The notes under the pieces are model-generated. The model saw nothing but the letters and a program-made list of their open reading frames with translations, ran no database searches and was not told the origin of the DNA. From Streptomyces sp. Tue 6430 (lineage in GTDB: Bacteria; Actinomycetota; Actinomycetes; Streptomycetales; Streptomycetaceae), in the NCBI GenBank assembly GCA_021568835.1, contig JAKGSH010000010.1:1426001-1490000 (forward strand): 64,000 bases of DNA. Reading direction: 5' to 3'. The translations under genes and the position numbers were made by a program. Below, piece by piece: positions 53,101-63,071 of the stretch; the first letter of the stretch is position 1, and each line of letters begins with the position of its first letter.

Positions 53101-54306
53101 ATGACGGCCTGTGCGATCGAACCCACCGCGGAGAGCGGGGACGACGACCGGACGCCGCACGCGCCCTGCGCGATCACGGCGGACGGCGCCTACGCCGCAC
53201 GTCTCGCCCGCGAAGGCGATTCCTGGTTCCCGGAGCGCTGGACGCTGGACGGCCCCGAGCCGTACGCCGTACCGCTGCCCGCCCACCAGCCGGAGGAGCC
53301 CGGCACGGAGGTGCAGCCGATGGCCGACGGGCGGGTCCTGATCCGCCGGCTCTCGCAGGGGCGGCACGCCTTCTCGCTGCTGTACCCGACCGACCCCGGC
53401 ACGGGTGAGCTGCCGCTGGGCGCGGTCGAGTGCCCTGACGGGGACACCGTCCTGCGGCTGCTGCCCCCGGCACCGGGCGGGCAGCGGGCGTACGCCGTCG
53501 CCGTGGGCCGGCGTTCCACGGCGCTGTGGCTGGTGGCGGGCGGCGCCTTCGGCCCCGAGCGCCTCGCGGAGATCCCGGGCCGCTGCTCGGGCGGGGTGTG
53601 GCTGGACCGGACCGGCCGCATGCTGGCCCTGGACCGGGAGGCGGACGGCCTCACCAAGACGGTCGTGGTGGACCTGGAGCGGGGCGGCGAGGTGTCCCCG
53701 CTGCTCCAGATCGCCGCCGGCAGCGACGACCGGCTGCTGCTCGCCGCCCCGGACAGCGGACTGATCCTGATCAGCTCGGACGCGCCCTCGCCCGGTGAGC
53801 CCCGGCTCGGCTGGGGGGTGCTGGGCAGCACCCTGCCGGTGCGTTTCCCGCAGTCGCTGCGGCTTGCCGGCCGCGCGCTGACGCCGTTCGCGGTCCAGCC
53901 GGGCCAGGTGCTGGTGCCGGAGAGCTGTGCGGTGGCCCTGCGCGTCGACGGCCCGTTCGGCAGCTGGGTCGGGGTGTGGCGTCCGGCGGACCGGTGGTTG
54001 CGCGAGTTCGCGGCGCCGCGGGGCTGGCTGGCGGGCAGCGGCCTGTGGACGGAGGACGGGGTGCTGCGGCTGCCGTACGCGACGGAGGAGGAGCCCTGTG
54101 GGGTCGCGCGGATGACGGTGCCGGCCAGGAGTGCGGAGGAGCCGGCGGGGGCGTCGGCCGGGCACGCGGAGGAACGCCCGGGCGGCACCGCCGAGGACGT
54201 CCCGGACGTCGTCGCCGAGGCCCTGGAACCGGAACCTCCGGAACCTGTCGCACCCCGGCCCGTACCGCTCCAACAGGCGCCCCTGGCCGGGCTCGTAACG
54301 AAGTAG
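53101..54306 (+). CDS. Conserved hypothetical protein, possibly beta-propeller
   Basis: 401 residues. No domain I can name with confidence. The sequence runs as short beta strands with repeated WxxDG, GxWLDRTGRMLALD, LLLAAPDSGLILISSDAP and GVWRPADRWL segments, suggestive of a propeller. The final 60 residues are Glu/Pro-rich and disordered. No signal peptide. The ATG is preceded by GGAGGTGA. It belongs to the neighbourhood that follows Nif3 in streptomycetes. Confidence 0.75.
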   Translation: MTACAIEPTAESGDDDRTPHAPCAITADGAYAARLAREGDSWFPERWTLDGPEPYAVPLPAHQPEEPGTEVQPMADGRVLIRRLSQGRHAFSLLYPTDPGTGELPLGAVECPDGDTVLRLLPPAPGGQRAYAVAVGRRSTALWLVAGGAFGPERLAEIPGRCSGGVWLDRTGRMLALDREADGLTKTVVVDLERGGEVSPLLQIAAGSDDRLLLAAPDSGLILISSDAPSPGEPRLGWGVLGSTLPVRFPQSLRLAGRALTPFAVQPGQVLVPESCAVALRVDGPFGSWVGVWRPADRWLREFAAPRGWLAGSGLWTEDGVLRLPYATEEEPCGVARMTVPARSAEEPAGASAGHAEERPGGTAEDVPDVVAEALEPEPPEPVAPRPVPLQQAPLAGLVTK

Positions 54307-54400
54307 CGGCGGTCGGCGTGGCCGCCTGGATCCACCCCGAGGTCCGCCGGATAAACTCTCCCGGCTGAAAAAGATCATGTTGACGGGGTGAACACTTCCG

Positions 54401-54559
54401 ATGAGCGACACAAGCACGATGCAGCCGTGGTCCACCGACACGCAGGAGGACACCGGTCACGGCAGGCACCGGGGCCCGGTCTCGTCCCACGACGGCGAGT
54501 CCGCTCCCCTCGGCCGGCACCGCAAGCCGGCCGAGGAGAAGGCCGACGCCGCTGTCTGA
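54401..54559 (+). CDS. Small Streptomyces protein, 52 residues
   Basis: ATG 54401 to TGA, hydrophilic, rich in His, Arg, Glu and Asp (DTQEDTGHGRHRGP ... GRHRKPAEEKADAAV). No recognised domain. It is followed 9 bp later by a clear terminator hairpin, which supports it being a real transcription unit. Confidence 0.6.
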   Translation: MSDTSTMQPWSTDTQEDTGHGRHRGPVSSHDGESAPLGRHRKPAEEKADAAV

Positions 54560-54568
54560 CGGTCACGC

Positions 54569-54609
54569 CCGTGGGCCCGGTCCGCCGTCCAGGCGGGCCG
54601 GGCCCACGG
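54569..54609 (+). terminator. Hairpin terminator after the small gene
   Basis: Long G+C-rich stem (CCGTGGGCCCGG on the left, CCGGGCCCACGG on the right) followed by CTCTTTCC. The following 54,610-54,799 holds only degenerate CTCGGGTTCCC-type repeats and no gene. Confidence 0.8.
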
Positions 54610-54799
54610 CTCTTTCCGTGACGGCTCCTCCTCGCGCGACCGCTTCCGGCTGATCTCCGTCACCGGCCGCGCGGGGCGCGGCTCCCCCGGGTTCTCCTCG
54701 GGTTCCCTCGCCCCCTGGCTTCCCCTCGGGTTCCCTCGTCCCCCGGGTTCCCCTCGGGTTCCCCGCGGTCCCGGCCGGTTCAGCCCGGGTCGGGCCGGT

Positions 54800-55655
54800 T
54801 CAGGCGTGTTCGACGACCGCGTCGGCGAGCACGGGCGCGTCGTCCCGCTCCACGGCGCTCACGGCGAGGCGGACCGCCCCCGCACCGCGCCACATGCGGA
54901 TGCGGAGGGTCTCGCCCGGGAAGACCACCCCGGCGAACCGGGTGGCGTAGGCGCGCACCCGCGCCACGTCCCCGTCGAGCAGGGTGTCGACGACCGCCTT
55001 GAGGGTGATCCCGTAGGTGCACAGACCGTGCAGGAGGGGCCGGTCGAAGCCGGCCGCCCTCGCGAAGTCGGGGTCGGCGTGCAGCGGGTTGCGGTCGCCG
55101 GAGAGGCGGTACAGGAGGGCCTGGTCCTCCCGGGTGTGCCGTTCGACGGTCCGGTCGGGGCGCCGGCCGGCAGGTCGGGCCGGGCGGAGGGGCCCCGGTC
55201 ACCGCCCCGGCCGCCCTCGCCGCGGACGAAGATCCGGGCCTCGTCCGTCCACAGCGGCCCGTTCGCGTCGGTGACCTCGGTGCGCATGACGAGGACGGTG
55301 GCCGTGCCCTTGTCGTGGACGGCGACGATGCGGCCGGTGGCGGTGGCGGCGCCCTCGGCGGGCAGCGGACGGTGCAGGGTGAGCGACTGGCCGCCGTGCA
55401 GGACGCGGGCGAGGTCGACGTCGATGCCGGGCACGGACAGTCCGGCGATCACGCCGGGCGGGCCGCCGCCCGCGACGGTGGCGAAGCTCGGCAGGACGTG
55501 CAGCCGGGACTCCAGCGTGTAGCGCAGTTCGCCGGGGTCGGTGGCGGGTACGCCCGCGCCGATGCCGAGGTGGTAGAGCAGGACGTCCTCGCGGTCCCAG
55601 GAGATCTCGCCGGCCCGGGGGCGGCGGCGAGCGCCTCGGCTGCGTCGATGGGCAC
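54800..55655 (-). CDS. MaoC-like / FAS1-type hydroxyacyl-thioester dehydratase, two frameshifts
   Basis: About 285 residues after repair. N-terminal FAS1-like dehydratase module: EISWDREDVLLYHLGIGAG, RLHVLPSFATVAG, DVDLARVLHGGQSLTLHRPLP. C-terminal MaoC hot-dog: LLYRLSGDRNPLHADPDFAR (catalytic Asp/His), FDRPLLHGLCTYG. Hydrates/dehydrates 3-hydroxyacyl thioesters, probably in lipid or steroid side-chain metabolism. One base is missing in a C-run near 55615 and one in a C-run near 55163, so three frames must be joined. GTG 55655 has AGGAG upstream. Both breaks are of the same type as elsewhere in the window. Confidence 0.85.
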
Positions 55656-55907
55656 GGGGGCTCCTGGCGGGTCGCGGGCGGACGGAGACCGCGTTCCGGT
55701 CCGACGCCCCCTGTATAGCCCGGCGTCCGGCCCTTGTGAAGGCTCCTGACGGTCCGTCAGTAGACGTGTCGTGACACCCCGGGGCTGTCACCCGTGACAT
55801 TTGTCCTGCCTTGGTCCGTACAAGCGCATCTGCCCGCGGGCGGGGTGGGTGCGTAGCGTCGGAGCGGTGGGCGAGGACCCATGGAGGGACGACGAAGGGG
55901 GACCGTG

Positions 55908-57475
55908 ATGCGCGGGAAGCAGTGGGTGGCCTGCCGGTGGCAGGCGCATGTGCGGCACAAGGCCGAGCGCGCCCGCGACCGGGAGGCGATGCGGGAGTGG
56001 CGCAGGACGGGCGAGGTGCCGGAGCATCCGGGCCCGCCGCCGTCCGGCTACTCCCTGCTGCCGTGGCTGCTGCTCGGCATGGGTGCCTTCTCGAACCTCC
56101 TCCGGGGCGAGGCCAACCCGTGGATCGGCGGCCTCGGAGTGCTGACCTTCAACTCCCTCTACATCTACGTCGTGTTCCGCAGCTTCGTCCGGGAGAAGCG
56201 CGAGGCGCTCTCGACACGGCTGGCCCTGGTGCTCATGGCGCTCGTCACCTGCGCTCTGGCGCTCGGCTACGGCGGCAGTTGGCTGAGCTTCTTCCCCCTG
56301 CTCGGGCTGGCCGTCGGCGCGAACACGCGAGGGCGCCGGCTGGGGCCGATCGGCGTCGGGCTGGCGCTGGCAGCCGGCGCCGCCGCCGTGTACCGCAACG
56401 GCTGGGCGACGCGGTGAACATCGCGTACGGCACCCTCCTGTCGACGATGGTGACGGCCGCGATCCTGTCCCTGACCGAGGCGGTACGGCAGTTGCGGGCC
56501 GCCCGTGAGGAACTGGCCCGGCGGGCGGTCGAGGAGGAGCGGCTGCGGTTCTCCCGCGATCTGCACGACCTGCTCGGGCACACCCTGTCGGTGATCGTGG
56601 TGAAGTCGGAGGCGGTCCGGAGGCTCGCCGAGCGCGATCTCGACGCGGCGCTCGCCCAGGTGATGGACATAGAGGCGGTGGGCCGCCAGGCGCTGACGGA
56701 GATCCGCGAGGCGGTCACCGGGTACCGCGAGGGCAGTCTCGCCACCGAACTGGACCGGGCCCGCTCGGTCCTGACGGCGGCCGGCGTCGAGCCCGTGGTC
56801 GCCCGGTCGGGCCCCCGCTCGCCCCGCGGACGGCGGCCCTGCTGGGCTGGGTGGTGCGCGAGGCGGTCACCAACGTGGTCCGCCACAGCGGGGCCGGCCG
56901 CTGCGCGATCACCGTGTCGGACACGGCCGGACGAGCACGGCTGACGGTCACCGACGACGGCCGGGGGACGGACGGCCGAGGCACGGAGGGCCGAGGCACG
57001 GGCGACCGGGGACGGGCGACCGGGGACGGGCGACCGGGGACGGACGGCCGGGGACGGACGGCCGAAAAACAGACAGCCGGGGTATGGGCGGCTGGGGCGC
57101 GAAGGGTCACGGCACGGGTGGCTCGGAAGGGGAGGGCAGTTCCGGCGCGGGCGGCTCCGGCACGGGCGACTCCGGCACGGGCGGCTCCGGTCCGGACGGT
57201 CCCGGGACGGGCACCCACTCGTGCGCGGTGGGCTGCGGCACCGGTCTGACCGGCCTGCGTGAGCGCCTCGCGGCGGCGGGCGGCTCGCTGACGGCGGCCC
57301 GGGCCCGGACGGCGGTTTCACGGTCACGGCGGAACTCCCGGCGGACGCGCCACCGGCGCACGGGGCAGGGGAGCTCGGGGACGCCCGGCAGCCCGGCCGG
57401 ACGAGAGGAACAGCCGACGGGCCGCTGCCGTACCGGAGCGGGCGGACCCGGGCTCCTCCCCGGTGGAGCCGGTGA
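55908..57475 (+). CDS. DesK-type sensor histidine kinase, four apparent frameshifts
   Basis: N-terminal membrane region (YSLLPWLLLGMGAFSNLL; LNSLYIYVVF; ALVLMALVTCALAL; LSFFPLLGLAVG; LALAAGAAAVY), then the HisKA_3 phosphoacceptor RFSRDLHDLLGHTLSVIVVKSEAVRR, and the ATPase N box VVREAVTNVVRHSGAGRC with TDDGRG and, after a long Gly/Asp-rich insertion, GTGLTGLRERLAAAGG. Bases are missing near 56415, 56815, 57075 and 57305, all in G/C runs, each a -1 shift. The insertion in the ATP-lid (roughly 56960-57220) is made of short TDGRG- and GGSG-type repeats and is unusual for the family. Paired with the regulator gene 43 bp downstream. The signal is unknown. Confidence 0.82.
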
Positions 57476-57518
57476 CCGGGGCGGTGCCGCCGGGGCCCGC
57501 CGCACCTACGCTGAGGTC

Positions 57519-58160
57519 GTGAACGAGATGCCCCGTGACCATCGTCCCGCCAAGTCCGTCAGGATCCTGCTCGCGGAGGACCAGGGCATGATGCGCGGGG
57601 CGCTGGCCCTGCTACTGGGGCTGGAGCCGGACATGGAGGTCGTGGCCCAGGTCGGCACCGGGGACGCGATCGTGGACGCCGTCCTCCTCCACCGTCCGGA
57701 CATCGCCCTCCTCGACATCGAACTGCCCGGCATGAGCGGTCTGGACGCCGCCGCCGAGCTGCGCGAGCAGGCGCCCGACTGCCGGGTGCTGATCCTCACC
57801 ACCTTCGGACGGCCGGGCTACCTGCGGCGGGCCATGGAGGCCGGGGCCGCCGGATTCCTCGTGAAGGACGGACCGGTGGAGGAACTGGCGGCCACGATCC
57901 GCCGGGTGCTGACCGGAGAGACGGTGGTCGATCCGGCTCTGGCGGCCGCCGCGCTCAGCGTGGGGCCCAGTCCGCTGACGGCCCGCGAATGCGAGGTCCT
58001 CAGGGCGTCCGCCGACGGCGCGACGGTCGCCGATGTCGCAGCGGAGCTGCACCTGTCGGAGTCGACGGTCCGCAACTACCTCTCCGCCGCCATCGGCAAG
58101 ACGGGCACCCGCAACCGTGCCGAGGCGATGCGCGTGGCGCGCCACCAAGGCTGGCTCTGA
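57519..58160 (+). CDS. NarL/DesR-family response regulator
   Basis: 213 residues. Receiver domain: acidic pair and phospho-Asp in ILLAEDQGMMRGA and IALLDIELPGMSG, Thr/Lys switch in LILTTFGRPGYL and FLVKDGPVEEL. LuxR-type helix-turn-helix: LTARECEVLRASADGATVADVAAELHLSESTVRNYLSAAIGKTGTRNR. Partner of the upstream DesK-type kinase. GTG 57519 and ATG 57528 are both possible. Target genes are unknown. Confidence 0.93.
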   Translation: MNEMPRDHRPAKSVRILLAEDQGMMRGALALLLGLEPDMEVVAQVGTGDAIVDAVLLHRPDIALLDIELPGMSGLDAAAELREQAPDCRVLILTTFGRPGYLRRAMEAGAAGFLVKDGPVEELAATIRRVLTGETVVDPALAAAALSVGPSPLTARECEVLRASADGATVADVAAELHLSESTVRNYLSAAIGKTGTRNRAEAMRVARHQGWL

Positions 58161-58202
58161 GCGGTGCGCACGCGGCGGTGCGCACACGGCGGTGCGCACG
58201 CG
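58161..58202. repeat. 14-bp tandem repeat with GTGCGCAC palindromes
   Basis: GCGGTGCGCAC recurs at 58161, 58175 and 58189 immediately after the response-regulator stop. Each copy contains the palindrome GTGCGCAC, so the array can fold and may act as a terminator. Confidence 0.7.
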
Positions 58203-58323
58203 GCGGGCGCCGTGCCCACCTGCTGCGACGAACACGGCTGGAGGCCCGTGCCCCGCAGTGGCGGCCGGGCACGGTCACGGACGGAGGCCTACCGGGTGCC
58301 GCTCCGAAGGCCGGAGGCCGGCT

Positions 58324-58974
58324 CTAGAGACCGGGACCCGTCCGGCGCAGGACGCGCAGGGAGCCGGTGTCCGAGACCTCCGTGAAGGCACCGGACTCCA
58401 GGGCGCGCAGGTAGACGCGGTAGGGGGCCTGGCCGGTGAACTCGTCGGCCGGATCCGGGAAGACGTCGTGGATGACGAGGAGGCCGCCCTCGGCGACGTG
58501 CGGGGCCCAGCCCTCGTAGTCGGAGCCGGCGTGCTCGTCGGTGTGGCCGCCGTCGACGAAGACCAGGCCGAGGGGTGAGTTCCAGAAGGCGGCGATCTGC
58601 GGGGACCGGCCCACCAGCGCCACCACGTGCTCCTCGAGGCCGGCCCGGTGCAGGGTGCGGCGGAAGGCGGGCAGGGTGTCCATCAGGCCGATCTCGGGGT
58701 CGACGGTCTCCGGGTCGTGGTACTCCCAGCCCGGCTGCTGCTCCTCGCTGCCCCGGTGGTGGTCGAGGGTGAGCGCGGTGACCCCGGCCCGCCGGGCCGC
58801 GTCCGCGAGGAGGATCGTCGAACGGCCGCAGTAGGTGCCGACCTCCAGCAGCGGCAGCCCCAGACCGGCCGCCTCCACGGCGGCGGCGTACAGCGCGAGT
58901 CCCTCGTCGAGGGGCATGAATCCCTTCGCGGCCTCGAACGCGGCCAGGATCTCGGGCTCGGGTGCCGCGGCCAT
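58324..58974 (-). CDS. Class I SAM-dependent methyltransferase (CmcI/Methyltransf_24-like)
   Basis: 216 residues. SAM-binding motif I is LPLLEVGTYCGRSTILLADAAR, acidic post-I loop ALTLDHHRGS, and a motif GLVFVDGGHTDEHAGSDYEGW characteristic of the CmcI/O-methyltransferase-like family, with IHDVFPDP after it. Substrate unknown; relatives act on sugars, macrolides and cephamycin. The ATG has GGAAGGA upstream. Monocistronic; widely conserved in streptomycetes. Confidence 0.88.
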   Translation of the reverse strand: MAAAPEPEILAAFEAAKGFMPLDEGLALYAAAVEAAGLGLPLLEVGTYCGRSTILLADAARRAGVTALTLDHHRGSEEQQPGWEYHDPETVDPEIGLMDTLPAFRRTLHRAGLEEHVVALVGRSPQIAAFWNSPLGLVFVDGGHTDEHAGSDYEGWAPHVAEGGLLVIHDVFPDPADEFTGQAPYRVYLRALESGAFTEVSDTGSLRVLRRTGPGL

Positions 58975-59150
58975 GGGGGTCCTTCCGGTGGTACGTGCGT
59001 CTGGGCCCGCCCATGGTGCCGCACCCCCCGCCGCGGGGGCGACGGGGGGTGCGGGGCACGCGGGTCGGGCGGTGGCCGTGCCAGTCGGGACCGGCCCGGG
59101 CCAGGCAGTGACCGTGCCGACCGAGACCGGCCCGGGCCGGGCGGAGGCGG

Positions 59151-60890
59151 TCAGGCGGTGACCGTGTCGCCCGGCAGCGCCAGGTCCAGGTCGACCGGGC
59201 GTTCGTCGCCGGCGTGGGTCGCGGCGGACGCGAGGGGGCCGTGGCCGGTGGCCCTGGCGGCGAGGACGTAGGCGCCCCGGGCCGGGACGGCGACGACGTA
59301 GCTGCCGTCCGGCTGCGACAGGGTGGCGCCGGCCTGACGGCCGCGGTGGTCGATGAGGGTGACCTTGGCGTGGGCGACCGGGGCGCCGTCGGCGTCCAGG
59401 ACCCGGCCCCGGAAGCCCCGCAGGACCGCCTCGGCGTGCGCCAGGTTGGCGTCCTCCTCGCTGCTGGCACGCAGCTGCGGCGCCGTCGCGGGGGTGTTGC
59501 GGGGCAGGAACAGGGCGAGGAGCAGGCCCACGGCGACGGCCGCGGTGGCGATGAGGAAGGAGACCCGGAAGCCGTGCATGGTCGGGACGGCGACGCCGCC
59601 CACGTCGTTCGCGGTGTCGGCCAGCACCATGCCGATGACGGCGCTGGACACCGACGTGCCGATGGAGCGCATCAGGGTGTTGAGGCCGTTGGCGGCGCCC
59701 GTCTCCGAGGCCGGGACCGCGCCGACGATCAGCGCGGGGAGCGAGGAGTAGGCGAGGCCGATGCCCGCGCCCAGGACGACCGCGATGACGAGGCTCTGCC
59801 AGGCGGCGCTCATCAGGCCGAGGCCGGCGCCGTAGCCGATCGCGATGATCAGCAGGCCGAGGATCAGGGTGACCTTGGGGCCGTACTTGGCGGAGAGGCG
59901 GGCGTAGACGGGGGCGGTGACCATCATCGTCAGGCCGAGCGGTGCCACCAGGAGGCCGGCGGTGACCATCGACTGGCCGAGGCCGTAGCCGGTGCTCTTC
60001 GGCAGCTGGAGGAGCTGGGGCAGGACGAGGGAGACGACGTAGAAGGAGACGCCGACCATGATCGAGGCGAGGTTGGTGAACAGGACCGCCGGGCGGGCGC
60101 TGGTGCGCAGGTCGACCAGCGGCGCCTTGACGCGCAGCTCCATCAGGCCCCACAGGAGGAGCACGGCGACGGAGGCGGCGAACAGGCCGAGCGTGAGGAC
60201 CGAGGACCAGCCCCAGTCGCTGCCCTTGGTGATCGGCAGCAGGAACAGCACGAGGCCGGCGGAGAGGCCGAGCGCGCCCGGCAGGTCGAAGGAGCCCTCG
60301 GCGCGGGCCGGGGACTCGGGGACGACGAGCAGGGTCAGGACGATGGCGAGGACGCCGAGACCGGCGGCGCCGTAGAAGAGGACGTGCCAGTCGGCGTGCT
60401 GGGCGACGAGGGCCGCGGCGGGCAGGGCGAGGCCGCCGCCGACGCCGATGGAGGAGCTCATCAGCGCCATCGCCGAGCCGAGCTTCTCGCGGGGCAGCAT
60501 GTCGCGCATCAGGCCGATGCCGAGCGGTATCGCGCCCATCGCGAAGCCCTGGAGGGTCCGGCCGGCGATCATGGTGAGCAGGTCGCTGGTGGCGGCGCTG
60601 ACCAGGGCGCCGACGACCATCACGGCGAGGCTGAGGATCAGCGTGCGGCGCTTTCCGTACAGGTCGCCGAGGCGGCCCATGATCGGGGTGGCGACGGCGC
60701 CGGACAGCAGGGTCGAGGTGAGGACCCAGGTGGCGTTGCTGGGAGAGGTGTCCAGCAGCTGCGGCAGGTCCTTGATGACCGGTACCAGCAGGGTCTGCAT
60801 CACCGCGACCACGATGCCCGCGAAGGCGAGCACCGGGACGACGGCACCGCCCGCCCTGCGTCCGGGCCGGTCGGTCGACGTGTGCGTCAT
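59151..60890 (-). CDS. DHA2-type MFS exporter with a C-terminal carboxypeptidase-regulatory-like domain
   Basis: 579 residues. About 14 membrane helices in the first 490 (PVLAFAGIVVAVMQTLLVPVI; LSGAVATPIMGRLGDLYGKRR, motif A; GVGGGLALPAAALVA). The C-terminal 85 residues form a soluble beta-sandwich of the CarboxypepD_reg type: VLRGFRGRVLDADGAPVAHAKVTLIDHRG, then DGSYVVAVPARGAYVLAARATGHGP. This fusion is uncommon for MFS proteins, and the extra domain would face the cytoplasm. Drug export is inferred. The ATG was chosen at 60890; no convincing ribosome site was found for the alternatives upstream. Confidence 0.9.
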   Translation of the reverse strand: MTHTSTDRPGRRAGGAVVPVLAFAGIVVAVMQTLLVPVIKDLPQLLDTSPSNATWVLTSTLLSGAVATPIMGRLGDLYGKRRTLILSLAVMVVGALVSAATSDLLTMIAGRTLQGFAMGAIPLGIGLMRDMLPREKLGSAMALMSSSIGVGGGLALPAAALVAQHADWHVLFYGAAGLGVLAIVLTLLVVPESPARAEGSFDLPGALGLSAGLVLFLLPITKGSDWGWSSVLTLGLFAASVAVLLLWGLMELRVKAPLVDLRTSARPAVLFTNLASIMVGVSFYVVSLVLPQLLQLPKSTGYGLGQSMVTAGLLVAPLGLTMMVTAPVYARLSAKYGPKVTLILGLLIIAIGYGAGLGLMSAAWQSLVIAVVLGAGIGLAYSSLPALIVGAVPASETGAANGLNTLMRSIGTSVSSAVIGMVLADTANDVGGVAVPTMHGFRVSFLIATAAVAVGLLLALFLPRNTPATAPQLRASSEEDANLAHAEAVLRGFRGRVLDADGAPVAHAKVTLIDHRGRQAGATLSQPDGSYVVAVPARGAYVLAARATGHGPLASAATHAGDERPVDLDLALPGDTVTA

Positions 60891-61116
60891 GAAGCGAGGC
60901 CTCCAGGCCTGGGAGCGGACGGGCGGACGGCTGAACCGTGCGGCACGTGCGGGTGGGTGCGGGTACGTGCAGCGTGAACCTCGTATGCACGAGCAACTAT
61001 TCCGATGCTTCGGCACACTAACGAAATCTTGACCTTCTCTTGGGAAAGGACCACGCGGGCGGTACCGCGGTCCTAGGTCGATATCCCGATGCCGGGGGTG
61101 CCGGGTGGTTGAGACC

Positions 61117-62810
61117 ATGGCCCCCATGCCCTCCGCGACACCCGCTCCCTCCGCCGCCCGCCCGCCCCGCTCCGCACGCCCGTCCCGCTCCGCACGCCCG
61201 TCCCGCTCCGCACGCCCGTCCCGCTCCGCACGCCCGTCCCGCTCCGCTCTCCGTTCCTCCGCCCCGCCTGGCTCGTCGTGGCGCTCGCCTGCGCCGGACA
61301 GTTCCTCGTCGTCCTCGACGTGTCCGTCGTCAACGTGGCACTGCCCTCCGTGCGGGCCGAACTGGGCATGGGCGCGGCCGGCCTCCAGTGGGTGGTCAAC
61401 GCCTACGCCATCGCCTTCGCCGGGTTCATGCTGCTCGGCGGCCGGGCCGGCGACCTCTACGGCCGCAAGCGGATGTTCCTCGTCGGGCTCGCCCTGTTCA
61501 CGCTGGCCTCGCTGGCCGGCGGGCTGGCGCGGGACGACTGGCAGCTGCTGCTCGCCCGGGCCGCGCAGGGACTGGGCGCCGCCGTGCTGGCGCCCTCGAC
61601 GCTGACGATCGTCACCGCCGCCGTGCCGGACGGCGCGGCGCGGGCGCGGGCGATCGCCACCTGGACGGCGGTCGGCGCGGGCGGCGGCGCCGCGGGCGGA
61701 CTCGTCGGCGGGGTGCTGGTCGACCTGCTGTCGTGGCGCTGGGTGCTGCTGATCAACGTGCCGGTCGGCGCGGTCGTCCTCGTCGGCGCCCTCGCCCTGC
61801 TCCCCGAGGGCCGGGCCGGGGACCGCCGCCGCCCGGACCTGCCGGGCGCCCTCCTCGTCACGGCGGGCCTGGCCGGCCTCGCGTACGGCATCTCACGGAC
61901 GGAGGCCGAGGGGTGGACCGCGGCGGGCGCCCTGGTGCCGCTGGCCGCCGGGCTCGTCCTGATCGCGCTGTTCCTCGCCGTCGAGGCCCGCACGGCGGCC
62001 CCGCTGATGCCGCTCGGCCTGCTGAGGCTGCGGTCGGTGGCCTCGGCGAACGTGGCGATGCTGCTGTGCGGCTCGGCGATGTTCTCCATGTGGTACTTCA
62101 TGACGCTGTACGCGCAGAACGTGCTGGGCTACACCCCGCTGGAGGCCGGCCTGGCCCTGATGCCCAGCTCACTGGCCATCGTCCTCGGCTCGAAGCTCGC
62201 CCCCCGGCTGATGCGGAGGCACGGGGCGCGCACGGTGGCGGCGGCGGGCGCGCTCACGGCGACGGCGGGCTTCGGCTGGCAGTCGACGATGACCGCCGAC
62301 GGCGCCTACGTCACCGCGATCCTGCTGCCGGGCGTGCTGATGATGCTGGGTGCGGGCCTGTCGGCCACGCCGCTGGCCTCGCTGGCCACGGCCGGGGTGG
62401 CGCCGGGTGAGGCGGGACTGGTGTCCGGTCTGGTCAACACCTCGCGCACGATGGGCGGTTCGCTGGGCCTGGCGGTGCTGTCCACGCTGGCGGCGGGCCG
62501 CACGGCGGGACGGGGGACGCCCGAGGCACTGACGGCCGGGTACGCGCTGGCGTTCCGTACGGGGGCGGTGGTGCTGCTCGCGGGGGTGGTGCTGATGCTG
62601 GTGTGGCTGCCACGGCGGACGGAGCGGACAGGGCCGGTGGAGCACGCGGGGCCGGTGGAGCAACCGCGGCAGGCGGAGCACACGGGGCCGATGGAGCAGC
62701 GCGAGCCCGCGGCGCGGCGGCAGCACGACGCGCAGCCGGGGCGGGACGTCGTGGGCGCGGATCCCTCGGCCTCGGCAGGCCGGACCGGTTCGGCGGACTC
62801 CGGGACGTAG
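61117..62810 (+). CDS. DHA2-family MFS exporter, repeat-bearing N-terminus with one apparent frameshift
   Basis: Motifs: VVLDVSVVNVALPSVRAELG (motif D1), GGRAGDLYGRKRMF (motif A), GAGGGAAGGLVGGVL (motif C), AQNVLGYTPLEAGLALMP. Likely a 14-TM antibiotic exporter. A long disordered C-terminus is rich in GPVEH/GPMEQ-type repeats. The N-terminus is uncertain: ATG 61117 opens a Ser/Arg/Pro-rich tail encoded by an 18-bp repeat, and one missing base around 61255 would bring it into the transporter frame. Otherwise the first usable start in that frame is GTG 61278, which would truncate helix 1. Confidence 0.85.
61169..61240. repeat. 18-bp tandem repeat, four copies, at the exporter 5' end
   Basis: GCTCCGCACGCCCGTCCC recurs perfectly at 61169, 61187, 61205 and 61223, with a partial fifth copy. 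In frame it codes a six-residue repeat of Arg, Ser, Ala and Pro. It may be prone to slippage. Confidence 0.9.
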
Positions 62811-63071
62811 CCGGAGGGCGGACGAAGGAAGACGGGACACAGGGACACACGGGGACACCAGGAGCACCGAGAACGCCGAGAACGAGAAGGACCGCCCTCC
62901 GGGCCTCGTCCGTCCCGCGGCCCCACCGGTGGGGCGGCCGCCGCGGACCGGCCGGTCACCGGGGTCACCCTTCCCCGACCGCCGCCACGCACCCCCGGCG
63001 GCAGTCGCCCTTCCCCTGGTCCGCCGGTGGCCTCCCGGCCGTGTCGGGGGCGCACCGCTAGGGTGGCAGGC

